Positions 10,461 through 20,272 are shown, counted from the first letter of the stretch. The stretch is DNA of 64,000 nucleotides from Bacteroides sp. (GCA_014801225.1 JAAVEO010000009.1:46199-110198); one strand, 5' to 3'. Numbers and translations: made by a program. The notes: a model not told the origin generated them from the letters alone.

Positions 10461-11465
10461 ATGAAACGAGTCATAGTTTTTGGAGCCACAGGCAATCTGG
10501 GCGCATATATCGCGATGCATCTTAAGGAAGAGGGATATGATGTGGTGGCCGTGGGTGGCCGTAAGGATGACCATGGTTTCTTCGCACAACACGGCATGAA
10601 ATATTTCTCTGTGGATATCCGTAAACCGGAGGCTTTCGATGTGCTTCCGGATGAGAAGTTCGATGCCGTATGTCATTTTGCAAGTTCACTCCCGAGCCGA
10701 TACGCGTTCGACCCGGTGGAACTGTTCGAGTCCATCACTATCGGTACGCTCAATGTCCTGAACTGGATGAACAAGGTAGGATGCAAGAAGATTATCTTTC
10801 CGCAGACACCGAGCGATATGGCCAAGTATCATAACAATGGCTCCGTGATTCCTGATGAGGCTCCAAGACATTTCCCTCTTACGGGAGACCATGCGATATA
10901 TACGATAGCCAAGAATGCCGCCGTGGATCTGATGGAGCACTATCGTGCCGAATACGGTATCGCCTTCTTCGCCCTGCGGTTCTTCACGATATATCAATAT
11001 CATCCCAACGCCTATCATTATGCGGATTTCAAGCGCAGGATGATGCCTTTCCGTATGCTTATGGACCGGGCTTCCAAGTCGCTTCCCATCGAGATATGGG
11101 GAAACTGTAAGAAGGCGAAGGAGATGGTGTATATAAAGGATTTCGTGCGTCTGGTACGCAATTGCGTGGATTCCGAACTGCCCGGCGGTTGCTACAATGT
11201 GGGCAACGGATGGCAGGTGTCGCTTGAAGACCAGATCAAGGGCATAATAGAAGTATTCTCCCCGAAGGACAATCCTTCCGAGGTGGTCTATTGTCCGGAG
11301 AAACCGGATCCGCTTGAGAACGCTTTCTGTATGGACCGTACTTTCCATGATTTGAAGTGGAAACCGGAATACTCCTATCTCGACCAGTTGCGCGATTTCA
11401 AGCATGAGATGGAGACAGAGCCGATGGCCGGTCTCTGGGGAAGAAAAGAAGATTATCAGGAGTGA
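10461..11465 (+). CDS. NAD-dependent epimerase/dehydratase (extended SDR)
   Basis: VIVFGATGNLGAYIAMHL, YTIAKNAAVDLMEHY (YxxxK). Confidence 0.88.
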   Translation: MKRVIVFGATGNLGAYIAMHLKEEGYDVVAVGGRKDDHGFFAQHGMKYFSVDIRKPEAFDVLPDEKFDAVCHFASSLPSRYAFDPVELFESITIGTLNVLNWMNKVGCKKIIFPQTPSDMAKYHNNGSVIPDEAPRHFPLTGDHAIYTIAKNAAVDLMEHYRAEYGIAFFALRFFTIYQYHPNAYHYADFKRRMMPFRMLMDRASKSLPIEIWGNCKKAKEMVYIKDFVRLVRNCVDSELPGGCYNVGNGWQVSLEDQIKGIIEVFSPKDNPSEVVYCPEKPDPLENAFCMDRTFHDLKWKPEYSYLDQLRDFKHEMETEPMAGLWGRKEDYQE

Positions 11466-12079
11466 TGTACAGAAAATTTTTCAAACGATTCATAGATGTC
11501 ACGGCAAGTACCGGAGTATTGCTCGTATTCAGTCCGGTGCTTCTGACTGTGGCCGTGTTGCTCCATTTCTTTAATGAGGGGGCAGGTGTATTTTTCCTGC
11601 AGGAACGTCCCGGATACAAGGGAAAGCCATTCAAGATTGTGAAGTTCAAGACAATGAACGAAAGGAAAGGCCCGGATGGGAAGTTACTACCCGACAAACA
11701 ACGCATCACCAAATTCGGTGCGTTCGTACGCAATTCATCTCTTGACGAGTTGCCCCAGTTATGGAACGTGCTGAAAGGGGATATGAGTCTTATAGGTCCG
11801 AGGCCTCTCCTGATGGAATATCTTCCATTATATTCTCCCGAACAGATGCGCCGTCATGATGTGAAGCCCGGTATCTCGGGTTGGGCACAGTGTCATGGCC
11901 GCAATAATCTAAGCTGGACGGATAAATTCAAGCTTGATGTATGGTATGTGGATAATGTGTCGTTCAAGACGGATTGCTCGGTGGTATTGACCACTCTCCG
12001 CCATGTAATAAAGAAAGAGGATATCGACAATTCCCAATCCACTCAATTCACGACTGAACTCTTTAACGGCAAAAACTGA
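11462..12079 (+). CDS. Undecaprenyl-phosphate sugar-1-phosphate transferase (PglC/WcaJ catalytic domain)
   Basis: YRKFFKRFIDVTAS, KFKTMN, SSLDELPQLWNVLKGDMSLIGPRPLL. Confidence 0.92.
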   Translation: MMYRKFFKRFIDVTASTGVLLVFSPVLLTVAVLLHFFNEGAGVFFLQERPGYKGKPFKIVKFKTMNERKGPDGKLLPDKQRITKFGAFVRNSSLDELPQLWNVLKGDMSLIGPRPLLMEYLPLYSPEQMRRHDVKPGISGWAQCHGRNNLSWTDKFKLDVWYVDNVSFKTDCSVVLTTLRHVIKKEDIDNSQSTQFTTELFNGKN

Positions 12080-12084
12080 AAGAA

Positions 12085-13137
12085 ATGGATTTATCTGCAA
12101 TTAAATCACGTTTGGGGAAATATCTCGGTAGTCTGTCCCAATTAAATAAAACTGAAGGCTGGGGGCCGATAAAATCCGTATCGACATATTTCGACTATTT
12201 CGGGGCTTATGTGAAGCATGGCTGTCTCATAGATCAATATATCAACGGTAAATTCTATACCTACAGGAATTACTACCGTAAGCGAATCATCACACAGCGT
12301 CGGCTCGATGAGATTATACGGATTGCAAATAAGCCTGACGGCATCCATCTTTTAGAGAATAAGGCTGATTTCAACAGGCATTTCAGCAAGTGGGTGAAAA
12401 GGGGATGGGCTTTCTCGGAAACAATGACCCTCGATGATTTCTCCGCACTATGCAAGACCTGTAAATACCTCTTCGTAAAACCACTTGATTCCTATGAGGG
12501 AAAAGGGATCGAGAGAATAGAGACTCCTGCGGATGAAGAGAGTATCCGTGGGTTGTATGATAAGTTGAAAGGTGGCCGGTTCATTATCGAGCAGGAACTG
12601 AAACAGCATCCGGGGATGATATTCGGCAATAAATCCGTGAACACACTCCGTATAAATACCCTTCTTGACCGAGAGGGGAATGTACATATTTTCAAACCGG
12701 TTCTCAGAACAGGAGTCGGAGACGCGGTAGTTGATAATTACAATGCGGGAGGAGTCGAGTATGCCGTAGATACGGAAACAGGTATAATCACCATGCCGGG
12801 ATACTCTCAGGGAATTATGAAAGAGATATATCATCCCGGTACTGATATTAAAATGGTAGGATATCAGATTCCCATGTGGAAGGAAGTGATAGAGACTGTC
12901 ACTCAGGCTGCCCGGCATATACCACAGTGCCGGTACATAGGGTGGGATGTAGCGATCACACCGGATGGAATAGAGTTTATCGAGGGCAATCACAACCCGG
13001 GATATGTCTGCATGGAGTATTTTGGCGAGACCGGTTGGTATGGCAAACTGAAAAAATATCTTTCTGCTGATTTGCATGAAAGTATACGACAACCGTCCAA
13101 GTCCATTATCACCCTCCCCCCCCCCAAAAAAAAATAA
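12085..13137 (+). CDS. Sugar-transfer-associated ATP-grasp protein
   Basis: LFVKPLDSYEGKGIERI, FGNKSVNTLRINTLLDREG, GWDVAITPDGIEFIEGNHNPG. Confidence 0.8.
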   Translation: MDLSAIKSRLGKYLGSLSQLNKTEGWGPIKSVSTYFDYFGAYVKHGCLIDQYINGKFYTYRNYYRKRIITQRRLDEIIRIANKPDGIHLLENKADFNRHFSKWVKRGWAFSETMTLDDFSALCKTCKYLFVKPLDSYEGKGIERIETPADEESIRGLYDKLKGGRFIIEQELKQHPGMIFGNKSVNTLRINTLLDREGNVHIFKPVLRTGVGDAVVDNYNAGGVEYAVDTETGIITMPGYSQGIMKEIYHPGTDIKMVGYQIPMWKEVIETVTQAARHIPQCRYIGWDVAITPDGIEFIEGNHNPGYVCMEYFGETGWYGKLKKYLSADLHESIRQPSKSIITLPPPKKK

Positions 13138-13273
13138 GTAAAATACTGGTTATCAATATATTACAACATGTAAAGGCAAGTGATGCAGAATATTATAATT
13201 TGCAATATACTGATTTTCTCATGAAATCGGCTGCTTGACCATACCTTATTTGCGAAGAAGATAAACAGATCTT

Positions 13274-14491
13274 ATGGATTTATTCCAATTCTTTACCCCT
13301 TGTTTCATTCTTGATGAAGTGGAATTCAAGAGAGGTGTGAATGGTTTTCGCACGGCACTTGAAGAAAGATTCGAGGAGGTTGCCCTCGGTTACTCTGTCA
13401 AGACCAATTCCCTTCCGTATGCACTTCGTCTGGCCGAAGCTGAAGGCTGTATGGCCGAAGTGGTGAGCCATGACGAGTATCAGTTGGCAAGGAAGTGCGG
13501 ATTCTCCCCCGACAAGATTATCTATAACGGCCCGATGAAGTCGAAGGAAACTTTCATTGAGGCGGTTGAAAACGGTGGTATAGTGAATCTGGAGACCAAA
13601 CGTGAGTTGAAGTGGCTTGAATCCTTGCCCGCTGACGGAAGGATTTTCAATATCGGACTGCGCCTGAATATAAATATCTCGCACGTCTCTCCGGAGGATG
13701 CTGACGGAGAAGACGACAACAGCCGCTTCGGATTCAGCGACGAAAGCACGGAATTTGCCGAGGCGTTGGACTACATCTCCTCACTCGGAAATATTCGCAT
13801 TGCCGGATTGCATATACATCGTACGGCCCATTCCCGTTCTCCACGGTTTTATGAGCGTTCCGTGGCTTATGCCGCTTCTGTCATAAAGAAGTATAATCTG
13901 AATCTTGATTATCTCGATGTGGGAGGCGGATACTTCGGGATATTTCCCAACAAACCTACTTTCAGGGATTATGCGGAGGCTTTTTACCGTCCGCTCCACT
14001 CCTATGGATTGGACAATCTGAGTATCATTGTTGAGCCGGGCAACGCCCTTACGGCGAGTCCTTTCAAGTTTCTCTCGGAAGTGATCGATGTGAAGAGAGT
14101 GGATGAAAAGACCCGCTTCGTCACGACCGACGGCTCGCGCAATGACATTGATCCTTTCTTCAACAAGAAGGATTATCTCAGGGAGATTATCCGTAGGGAA
14201 CTGGACCGCCCCATAGAACCTCTGCAAATAGTGGCCGGATGTACCTGTCTGGAATATGACAGGCTTTTCTCCCTTTTCAATGAGCCTCGCATTGAACCGG
14301 GCGACCGTATACTCTACAATAATGTCGGGGCTTATACAATGACGCTTTCCCCACTGTTCATCCGTCTTTGGCCACGGGTTTATGCCGTAAATGAAAACGG
14401 GGAGATACGGGAGGTGCGGCGCGAAGCATGCGCCTCGGATATCCTCAATATGGATTTAAATCAGAATATAATACAAGATAACGATGAATAA
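13274..14491 (+). CDS. PLP-dependent decarboxylase of the diaminopimelate/ornithine decarboxylase fold
   Basis: ALGYSVKTN (PLP lysine), LDVGGGYFG, EPGNALTASPF, CTCLEYDRLF. Confidence 0.85.
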   Translation: MDLFQFFTPCFILDEVEFKRGVNGFRTALEERFEEVALGYSVKTNSLPYALRLAEAEGCMAEVVSHDEYQLARKCGFSPDKIIYNGPMKSKETFIEAVENGGIVNLETKRELKWLESLPADGRIFNIGLRLNINISHVSPEDADGEDDNSRFGFSDESTEFAEALDYISSLGNIRIAGLHIHRTAHSRSPRFYERSVAYAASVIKKYNLNLDYLDVGGGYFGIFPNKPTFRDYAEAFYRPLHSYGLDNLSIIVEPGNALTASPFKFLSEVIDVKRVDEKTRFVTTDGSRNDIDPFFNKKDYLREIIRRELDRPIEPLQIVAGCTCLEYDRLFSLFNEPRIEPGDRILYNNVGAYTMTLSPLFIRLWPRVYAVNENGEIREVRREACASDILNMDLNQNIIQDNDE

Positions 14492-15485
14492 CCTGCTGTT
14501 CTGCAGCGTGGGCCGACGTGGCCGTCTGCTGCGCAATGTTAAGGAAACCATAGGCAAGACCGGACTTATCGTCGGTACCGACCATCAGTCAACGGCTCCC
14601 GCACTCCAGTTCTGCGACCGTCAGTATGTCGTGCCCCGTATCACAGACCCCGGGTATGTGGATATCCTGCTGGATATATGCCGCGAGAACGATATAAAGG
14701 CGGTGACTACTCTTATAGATCCCGAAATCGAGATTCTGGCCGCGAATACGGAGCGTTTCAAGGAGGCGGGGGTGATTCCTCTCTGTCCGGCTCCGAAAAG
14801 CGCCATATATTGTTTCAACAAGTATGAGCTTTTCAAATATCTTACAGAGAAGGGTATCCGCACTCCGCTCACTTTCCATGATTGGGACACTTTCAAGGAG
14901 GCTCTTGCCGAGGGACGGATTTCGTTCCCGGTGTTCATGAAGCCCGTCTGCGGCAGCGGCAGTGTGGGCGCCCATAAGGTGCATACTCTGGAGCAGGCAG
15001 AGGCCGACTGGAACAGCGGTGAGCACGATTATATCATTCAGGAACTCATGACGGGAGGTGACTGTGATGCGGATGTCTATGTGGACACTATCTCCCACAA
15101 GGCCGTTGCGGCTTTCTCGAAGCGCAAGATCGAGACCCGGATCGGCGGCGCGAGCAAGACAATCTCTTTCAAGGATCCGAAGCTTTTCGCTTTCATCGAG
15201 GAGGTTTGCTCCGTATTCGAGTTCAACGGTCCGTTGGACATGGATTTCTTTATCAAGGACGGAGAGTATTATCTCTCCGAGATCAATCCACGTTTCGGCG
15301 GCGCCTATCTTCACGCCTACGGCGCCGGAGTAGACTTCATCCAACTCATAGTCAACAATATCAACGGCATCGAGAATCCCGTCAACATCGGCAACTATGA
15401 CGATGATGTGCTGATGATGATGTACGATGACGTGGTCATCGCCCGCGCCTCCGACCTCGTCGACCGCAACTTCTCCATCCTCTGA
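14484..15485 (+). CDS. ATP-grasp domain protein (CarB/PylC-like)
   Basis: FPVFMKPVCGSGSVGAHKV, DYIIQELMTGGDCDADVYVD, LDMDFFIKDGEYYLSEINPRFGG; overlaps the upstream stop codon. Confidence 0.85.
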   Translation: MNNLLFCSVGRRGRLLRNVKETIGKTGLIVGTDHQSTAPALQFCDRQYVVPRITDPGYVDILLDICRENDIKAVTTLIDPEIEILAANTERFKEAGVIPLCPAPKSAIYCFNKYELFKYLTEKGIRTPLTFHDWDTFKEALAEGRISFPVFMKPVCGSGSVGAHKVHTLEQAEADWNSGEHDYIIQELMTGGDCDADVYVDTISHKAVAAFSKRKIETRIGGASKTISFKDPKLFAFIEEVCSVFEFNGPLDMDFFIKDGEYYLSEINPRFGGAYLHAYGAGVDFIQLIVNNINGIENPVNIGNYDDDVLMMMYDDVVIARASDLVDRNFSIL

Positions 15486-15591
15486 TCCTATATCCCTCTC
15501 TCTATTTTCTCTCTCCGCTCTCCACCTCCTCGCTACCATATTTCTTCTCTCCTTACGCTATCCCTCCCCTCTTCATACCCTAACTTACATT

Positions 15592-15622
15592 GACAGGCAC
15601 GCCTCCTTGCGGCGTGCCTGTC
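15592..15622. terminator. Strong hairpin downstream of the capsule operon
   Basis: GACAGGCACGCC-tccttgc-GGCGTGCCTGTC, 12-bp perfect stem. Confidence 0.7.
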
Positions 15623-15716
15623 GCTATTAAATCTCTTTTACTCCTCTCCCATGGCTTCCCCACAATTCTCCTTTGACGGCCCCTTTCTTCTCTCTGAGAA
15701 GAAAGAAGAGTAGAGA

Positions 15717-16376
15717 TTATTCTACAATGGTATCCAAGCCCGCCAAGAAGTATTTGAAACCCTCGCTATGACCGGCCATTTGCTCAATTACACCTCTTTT
15801 CTTCATGTTTTTAAAAATAGTCTTGTACGCTTTTCTTGCTTTAGAGGAGTTCTTGTTGGTATCCGGAATGCCATCCATGTTGCGTCTGCTTAATTCCTGA
15901 TTCAAGACTTTTATGCAATTATTCGTTTTGCAAGCTCTATTGTCAGTGTAGAACAAGGGTAGAAGCCAACACTCTATTTCATTATGGCAGATTGCAAAAA
16001 TAATGCGATGAATATATTTTTTCCTTATATCGGAAGATAGCTCTCTCATTAATCTCGCCTTTATTTCGGCATGAAGCCGCCGTGGGGACTTTGGTGTGCC
16101 ATCTTTGAAATTATGTGGGATATCGTAGGGCGTGATATGAGAGGAGTCTGTGTCGATCTGAATTATCAGATAATCGTTTAACTGGAGGATAGGCTCTATG
16201 TCATCATCTGAACAATGTTCAAGGACTCTTGACCATCCACCCTCATCCGCTTGGGTATCATTATTGATTTTTGGCTGCACTGCATTCAGAGAGTGATCTC
16301 CCAAATAGCGTGAAACAATATGATTTATAATATTAAATTCAGATACGCCTTCACATATTACTGCAATATTCGCCAT
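15717..16376 (-). CDS. TOPRIM-like (DUF4276/OLD-nuclease-like) protein, partner of the upstream AAA ATPase
   Basis: IAVICEGVSEFNIINHIV (TOPRIM-like Glu), YLIIQIDTDSS (DxD), FAICHNEIECWLLPLF; starts 2 nt after the ATPase stop. Confidence 0.6.
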   Translation of the reverse strand: MANIAVICEGVSEFNIINHIVSRYLGDHSLNAVQPKINNDTQADEGGWSRVLEHCSDDDIEPILQLNDYLIIQIDTDSSHITPYDIPHNFKDGTPKSPRRLHAEIKARLMRELSSDIRKKYIHRIIFAICHNEIECWLLPLFYTDNRACKTNNCIKVLNQELSRRNMDGIPDTNKNSSKARKAYKTIFKNMKKRGVIEQMAGHSEGFKYFLAGLDTIVE

Positions 16377-16378
16377 AA

Positions 16379-17542
16379 TCAGAAATTATTTGGTAATCCG
16401 CCGATATATCCTTTCATCCATGCTTCCGATAAAGAAATATTGGAATCTTTAGGAGCTGATATACGATTGATTTTTGTATGTCCGTCCACATCTCTCCTTA
16501 CCACAAAGAGGCGCTGATCTTCTTTGTTTAAATCTAAGGCGTCCAGTACAAAAGGATTGTGAGTAGTCACAATTACTTGTTTATCATGAAGGGATGCCAA
16601 TTTGATCAGCTCTTTCGTAAACTCACGACATAGTTTCGGATTTAGGGCCGATTCAATATTGTCTATTGCAAAAAAAGCGGGAGTTGTGTCAGAGATAAAC
16701 AGTGTGAAATAGAACAGCAGATATAGGAAGGCCTCATTCGCGCTTCTCTGATCAAAATAATTCAGAGCGGTATCGATATACTGGTCGTAAAGCATGATGG
16801 AATTGTCGCCTGAAAGAGCTTCTGTGGGTATCTTAAGGTCATCAAACCAATCCAAGATACTCATGCATTCAATTATCCGGCTTAAGATGACACTTCCTTT
16901 TTCAGTGGATGCTATTTTCTTCAGATATGAAAAAAGACCGGTACCATCCACTCCCAACACAGTATTATCAGGATTGTCAAAACGCCGTAAAGATCTTTCA
17001 TTGAGAGAGTATATCCTAAAGCCCGTAATCTCTTTATCATATGTAGGCAATCCAAAAGATATTTTCTTTCCGGCTTTCTTTATGGAAATATTTATATTTT
17101 CATCTTTTTCTAAAAACTCGGATAGAAGAATATTTTCTACATCTTTAATAGAGCGAGCGCCGACCTCTTTTAAAGAAGATATGAATTTCTTTGCATTAGT
17201 CTTTCCTCGTTCAATCCATCTTCCGGATTCAACGTCATCAGAAAAATGCATATAAAAACTTTCTTTTATATCTTTAGAAAGCTCGAAAGATACCAAGATA
17301 TCATCTTTCTTGTGATCTTCAAAAGCCGAATACATGAATTGAGGGGACGGAACTCGCATTCCTCTTTTTTCAAGATCATGAACATCAAGTTGGTCCATGC
17401 TTGCGGCGCTTGCAAAGGTTATGGCTTCAAGAATATTGGATTTGCCACAACCATTTTCTCCAATCAGAACATTGAATCGTCCTAATGGAATATCAAGATC
17501 GACAACCGATTTAAAATTCTGTATTTTGATATCTTTCACCAT
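16379..17542 (-). CDS. AAA/ABC-type ATPase (AAA_15/AAA_21, OLD/AriA-like)
   Basis: IKIQNFKSVVDLDIPLGRFNVLIGENGCGKSNILEAI (Walker A), FFAIDNIESALNP (Walker B), VIVTTHNPFVLDAL (H-loop). ORF-track start at 17551 is TTG; ATG at 17542. Confidence 0.85.
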   Translation of the reverse strand: MVKDIKIQNFKSVVDLDIPLGRFNVLIGENGCGKSNILEAITFASAASMDQLDVHDLEKRGMRVPSPQFMYSAFEDHKKDDILVSFELSKDIKESFYMHFSDDVESGRWIERGKTNAKKFISSLKEVGARSIKDVENILLSEFLEKDENINISIKKAGKKISFGLPTYDKEITGFRIYSLNERSLRRFDNPDNTVLGVDGTGLFSYLKKIASTEKGSVILSRIIECMSILDWFDDLKIPTEALSGDNSIMLYDQYIDTALNYFDQRSANEAFLYLLFYFTLFISDTTPAFFAIDNIESALNPKLCREFTKELIKLASLHDKQVIVTTHNPFVLDALDLNKEDQRLFVVRRDVDGHTKINRISAPKDSNISLSEAWMKGYIGGLPNNF

Positions 17543-17552
17543 AGAGTGCAAA

Positions 17553-17588
17553 GGTAATAATTTAATTTGATTTCCCCAAAAGTAATAG
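17553..17588 (-). promoter_or_regulatory. Bacteroidota promoter of the ATPase/TOPRIM operon
   Basis: Minus strand TTTG-N20-TACCTTTG directly upstream of the start codon. Confidence 0.65.
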
Positions 17589-17606
17589 ATCTAAGTCATT
17601 CAGCTG

Positions 17607-18728
17607 TCACGGGGCGAGGAGGGCGCGGTTGGCGGCGGCGGCGTCGCGGATGCCGGCGGCAGCGGCCTGGTCGAGCCAGTGGACGGCCTCTGTGGGCACT
17701 ACCATGGCTGAGAGGAGGGGATCCATGGGGAGACGGGGGAGTATGTCGGCGAGAGCATCGGGGAATATCTCAAGGAGTTCGCCGATTATGAATTGGGCGG
17801 AGGGATTGCCGAGAAGTGCGGCTTCCGTGAAATATAGCATGGAGCGGTCATGGTCGTAATCAGCACCCAAGGCTCGTGTCGTGGCGTCTCCCAAAAGAGC
17901 TAACGCATGTGCCTTGACGCTGCGTAGGGTGCTGTCGGAGGGTGTCTCCATATTGGCTATCTGCTCGAAGAGCGTTACTCCTATTACGGGCGCACGATGT
18001 GTATAATGGTGCAGGCCGAGCCGCAGCGCCGAGTCGGCGGGAAGACTTCGCCAGGGTTCGCGCTGCATACTGAGCAATTTGGCTTCGGCATCGCGCAAAC
18101 CTCCCTCTATGGCGCGACAATAGAGGGAGTCGGCCATGACGGTATCGGCGGGTACTCCGCGACCGGTGCGCAGAAGGTCGGCGAGTTGGGCTTGCCCTGC
18201 GGGCAGGCCGGCTTCGGCAGCGCGGCGCAACCAGAAAGCGGCCTTATCATAATCGCGTACTACCCCCTCCCCCTCCGAGAGCATCCAGCCGAGATTGTTG
18301 GCTCCTTTCGCATCCCCTTGCATGGCGGCTTTCTCTATCCATCTCAGACCTTCGTTGACGTCTTTCTCCACGCCTTCGCCATTGAAGAGGCGGAAACCGA
18401 GATAGTTCTGTGCAGGAGCGTAGCCGTTCTCAGCGGAAAGGGTGTAGAGAGCCATGGCTCGCACGGAATCCACGGGTATGGAGTCATACCCTATCTCATG
18501 AAGCCGTGCCAAGTCAAAGAGTGCCTTCCCATCCCCGCTGTCGGCTCGCGCCACAAGCCCGCGCAGAGCCTCTCTACGCGCGCTGTCGGCAGCGTTTGCC
18601 TGTCTCTCCGCATATACTTTATCTTTCCCTCCTTTGGAGGCTACAGGAGGCTGCACGGAGGCCATTACGCCCCATGCAACCAACAGGGAGCATATCAAAG
18701 GAAGCCGGAGCAGGGAAGCGCGTCTCAT
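17607..18728 (-). CDS. Sel1-like (TPR) repeat exported protein
   Basis: Repeated ALFDLARLHEIGYDS, APAQNYLGFRLFNGEGVEKDVNEGLRWIEKAAMQGDAKGANNLGWMLSEGEGV; signal-like N-terminus. Confidence 0.88.
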   Translation of the reverse strand: MRRASLLRLPLICSLLVAWGVMASVQPPVASKGGKDKVYAERQANAADSARREALRGLVARADSGDGKALFDLARLHEIGYDSIPVDSVRAMALYTLSAENGYAPAQNYLGFRLFNGEGVEKDVNEGLRWIEKAAMQGDAKGANNLGWMLSEGEGVVRDYDKAAFWLRRAAEAGLPAGQAQLADLLRTGRGVPADTVMADSLYCRAIEGGLRDAEAKLLSMQREPWRSLPADSALRLGLHHYTHRAPVIGVTLFEQIANMETPSDSTLRSVKAHALALLGDATTRALGADYDHDRSMLYFTEAALLGNPSAQFIIGELLEIFPDALADILPRLPMDPLLSAMVVPTEAVHWLDQAAAAGIRDAAAANRALLAP

Positions 18729-18733
18729 AGCGA

Positions 18734-20272
18734 TTATTCCTTAGGGGTGAGCGTCACGAGGGGTACCAGCATCTCTTGAAGCGAGATACCTCCATGCTGG
18801 AATGTGCCGTCGTAATACTGTACGTAGTAATTGTAGTTGTTGGGATAGGAGAAGAAATCCTCATTGCAAGCGTAGATGAAGGAGCTGGAAAGATTGGGAG
18901 CCGGTAAGCCGAATTTCTTCGGATTCTTCATCTCATATACCTGCTTGGGATTGTAGCTCAGATTCTTCCCTACCTTATAGCGAAGATTGGTGTTGGTGTT
19001 GCGGTCGCCTACCACCTTTATGGGATTATCCACCCGGATTGTGCCGTGGTCGGTGGTGACGATCACCTTATACTTCAACTCCGCGAGCCGGCGGAAGATA
19101 TCCACAGCGGAAGAATGGCGGAACCATGATTCCGTAAGCGAACGGTAGGCGGCGTCTGAATTCGCCAATTCCCTTATCATCTTCGACTCCGTACGGGCGT
19201 GGGAGAGCATGTCGATAAAGTTGAGCACCACCACATTGAGGGGAAGATTCTTTATGCTGTTGAGTTTTGCCACGAATTTCTCTCCGGCATTGGAATCGTT
19301 GAGTTTGCTATAAGAGAATTTCTCCTTGCGGCGGAAGCGGTCGAGCTGAGTCTGTATAAGTTCGCTCTCATGGATATTAAGACCTTCGTCCTCATCCTCC
19401 TCCACCCATAGCTTGGGAAACATCTCGGCTATCTGCAGCGGCATCAAGCCGGCGAAGATAGCGTTGCGCGCATACTGCGTGGAGGTAGGAAGGATGGTGG
19501 TGTATAGTTCCTCACTCGCATTAAACCATTCCGAGAGGAGGGACTGTACCACTCTCCACTGGTCGAGACGGAAATTATCGATAAGGATGAAGCATACTTT
19601 CTCCCCTTCATCGAGCAGGGGGAATACACGGCGTTTGAATATCTCGTGGCTCATCAGGGGGTGATCATCGGTGGTCACCCATTTCTCATATTCGCGCTTC
19701 ACGAATTTGCAGAAGTTGGAATTGGCATCGCGCTTCTGCATAAGCAGCATCTCCCCCATCGAATTGTCGGTGTCGGCAAGGCGGAGTTCCCAATATACGA
19801 GCTGACGGTATACCTCCTTCCAATCCTCGATATCTCCGGCCATATTGATAAGGGAAGATATCTTCTGAAACTCCTGCTGATAATTGCTTGAGGCCTGTGC
19901 GGCCACGAGTTCGCCGCTATGCAGATTCTTCTTGATGGAGAGGAGTATCTGGTTGGGGTTTACGGGTTTTATGAGATAATCGGCTATCTGGTTGCCGATA
20001 GCCTGATTCATGATATTCTCCTCCTCGCTCTTCGTGATCATGATGACCGGGATATCGGGATGAGTCTGATTGATACGGGCGAGAGTCTCCAGACCGGAAA
20101 TACCGGGCATATTCTCATCGAGCAGGATGAGGGAGAAAGTCTCATTATCGAGCGCATCGAGGGCGTCCCGGCCATTTGAGACGGTAGTGACGTCATACCC
20201 TTTGGCTTTGAGGAAGAGGATATGCGGTTTCAGAAGGTCGATCTCATCGTCGGCCCAGAGAATCTTTTCCAT
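18734..20272 (-). CDS. porX: PorX-type two-component regulator: receiver + PglZ/alkaline phosphatase-like domain
   Basis: N-terminal receiver (KILWADDEIDLLKPHILFLKAKGYDV, LILLDENMPGISGLE) and C-terminal PglZ-like domain (VCFILIDNFRLDQWRVVQSLL, VVVLNFIDMLSHARTE, VIVTTDHGTIRV). Confidence 0.92.
   Translation of the reverse strand: MEKILWADDEIDLLKPHILFLKAKGYDVTTVSNGRDALDALDNETFSLILLDENMPGISGLETLARINQTHPDIPVIMITKSEEENIMNQAIGNQIADYLIKPVNPNQILLSIKKNLHSGELVAAQASSNYQQEFQKISSLINMAGDIEDWKEVYRQLVYWELRLADTDNSMGEMLLMQKRDANSNFCKFVKREYEKWVTTDDHPLMSHEIFKRRVFPLLDEGEKVCFILIDNFRLDQWRVVQSLLSEWFNASEELYTTILPTSTQYARNAIFAGLMPLQIAEMFPKLWVEEDEDEGLNIHESELIQTQLDRFRRKEKFSYSKLNDSNAGEKFVAKLNSIKNLPLNVVVLNFIDMLSHARTESKMIRELANSDAAYRSLTESWFRHSSAVDIFRRLAELKYKVIVTTDHGTIRVDNPIKVVGDRNTNTNLRYKVGKNLSYNPKQVYEMKNPKKFGLPAPNLSSSFIYACNEDFFSYPNNYNYYVQYYDGTFQHGGISLQEMLVPLVTLTPKE

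Noticed and set aside
14589-15539. 316-aa minus-strand ORF opposite the ATP-grasp gene
   Set aside because: Antisense to a confident gene; composition is a mirror of the coding strand.
18734-20272. PglZ-like domain as a BREX/Pgl phage-defense component
   Set aside because: It is fused to an N-terminal receiver domain, the PorX architecture, and no BREX genes are nearby.
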